A DNA stretch of 64,000 nt from Laspinema palackyanum D2c (GTDB lineage Bacteria; Cyanobacteriota; Cyanobacteriia; Cyanobacteriales; Laspinemataceae). Positions 63,644-64,000 of the stretch are shown one piece after another. The notes under the pieces are model-generated. The model worked only from the letters and a program-made list of their open reading frames with translations. It was not told the DNA's origin and made no database searches. The stretch covers positions 62,001 to 126,000 of the forward strand of contig NZ_JAMXFD010000008.1 of assembly GCF_025370875.1 (NCBI RefSeq), given 5' to 3'. The position numbers and the translations under genes were made by a program. Every line of letters starts with the position of its first letter. The stretch's first letter is position 1.

Positions 63644-64000
63644 TTAGCGGTGTAAGCCGTCTTGCCAAATCCCAATGTAAACGCGCTGTGCCGGTTGATT
63701 ATTTCCCGAGGCGGTGGGACGGATTTCCCATTCGATCGCCCCTTTGAGGTTACCCAGGGCAAACCGATACCGGCGCACCTGACCCCGCCATACTTGTTGA
63801 AATCCGGAGGCGATTTCTTCATTAAGCTGGCAGCCTAACATACTGTTTAAGGTACCGAGAATAATTTCCGTGTTGACGGTTTGAGCAAAGGAGGCTTCGG
63901 TTTGCTGCAAGAGGAGGGATTGGCGATCGAACAGAAATCCGAGACTCACCTGATGGGGAATCAGGTCATAACTGACCGCATGAGTATTCGGCCAATATCC
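63644..64000 (-). CDS. Unrecognised CDS cut by the right edge
   Basis: The minus-strand frame is open to the window end. Beyond a possible GTG at 63949 the reading continues as PNTHAVSYDLIPHQVSL, so the true start lies outside and the listed 101 residues are only the C-terminal part. Visible features: LLLQQTEASFAQTVNTEI, LGTLNSMLGCQLNEEIASGF, WRGQVRRYRFALGNLKGAIE. No membrane segment or known motif is seen. It is likely the gene preceding CBS-CP12, about 95 bp away. Confidence 0.65.
   Translation of the reverse strand, partial: GYWPNTHAVSYDLIPHQVSLGFLFDRQSLLLQQTEASFAQTVNTEIILGTLNSMLGCQLNEEIASGFQQVWRGQVRRYRFALGNLKGAIEWEIRPTASGNNQPAQRVYIGIWQDGLHR

Overview
The window is cyanobacterial chromosome. 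The octamer GCGATCGC (HIP1) recurs throughout, and many genes are cyanobacterial types: a Ser/Thr kinase fused to GUN4, a CBS-CP12 protein, DUF4359, DUF2721 and Uma2 proteins, and the hormogonium polysaccharide (hps) genes. The hps genes, the ROCO protein and the dense palindromic intergenic repeats point to a filamentous, gliding, Oscillatoriales-type organism. The genus is an inference and is not proven by anything seen here.

Layout. 1-8 kb: an edge gene fragment, a GNAT acetyltransferase, argC, a small conserved protein, eno, gloA and clpB. 8.3-12.3 kb: three family-2 glycosyltransferases (two HpsE-like) and a sulfotransferase. 12.5-15.2 kb: htpG and rpmB. 15.4-22.7 kb: hpsA, hpsB, hpsC and two GspH/FimT-type pseudopilins. 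22.8-27.4 kb: glgB, a TnpB element and a small exported protein. 27.6-31.1 kb: an unusual NYN-RNase III-dsRBD fusion beside a ScaI-type restriction-modification system with its controller protein. 31.3-39.3 kb: a DUF255/YyaL protein, ftsI with an FtsL-like partner, a lipoprotein, an RluA-family pseudouridine synthase and tRNA-His. 39.4-43.5 kb: DUF4359, kinase-GUN4, rhodanese, sirohydrochlorin chelatase and DUF2721. 43.8-49.9 kb: two response regulators, an M28 peptidase, a Uma2 protein, leuA and a LabA-type NYN protein. 50.8-55.6 kb: a NarL-type regulator (Ycf29/Rre1-like), a thioredoxin-like ferredoxin, groES-groEL behind a perfect CIRCE operator, and a VapBC-like pair. 55.9-64 kb: a ROCO (LRR-Roc-COR) protein, a membrane protein, two pentapeptide-repeat proteins, CBS-CP12 and an edge-truncated gene.

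Functional themes. The 8-23 kb region looks like a split polysaccharide synthesis and secretion locus: glycosyltransferases and a sulfotransferase build the polymer, and HpsA with the pseudopilins helps export it during gliding. Stress chaperones (clpB, htpG, groESL) are scattered through the same window, along with a regulator resembling the one reported to control such genes. The 27-31 kb region is accessory: a TnpB element, an inverted-repeat element, the RNase III fusion and the restriction system lie next to each other.

The most distinctive non-coding signal is a family of nested palindromic repeats of about 150 bp, present at eight loci. Every copy lies downstream of a stop codon. Their arms differ between copies but keep base pairing, which suggests that the RNA fold matters. 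At three loci they adjoin tandem arrays of 25-32 bp units built on a 16-bp palindrome. The NYN-RNase III fusion is the most unusual protein.
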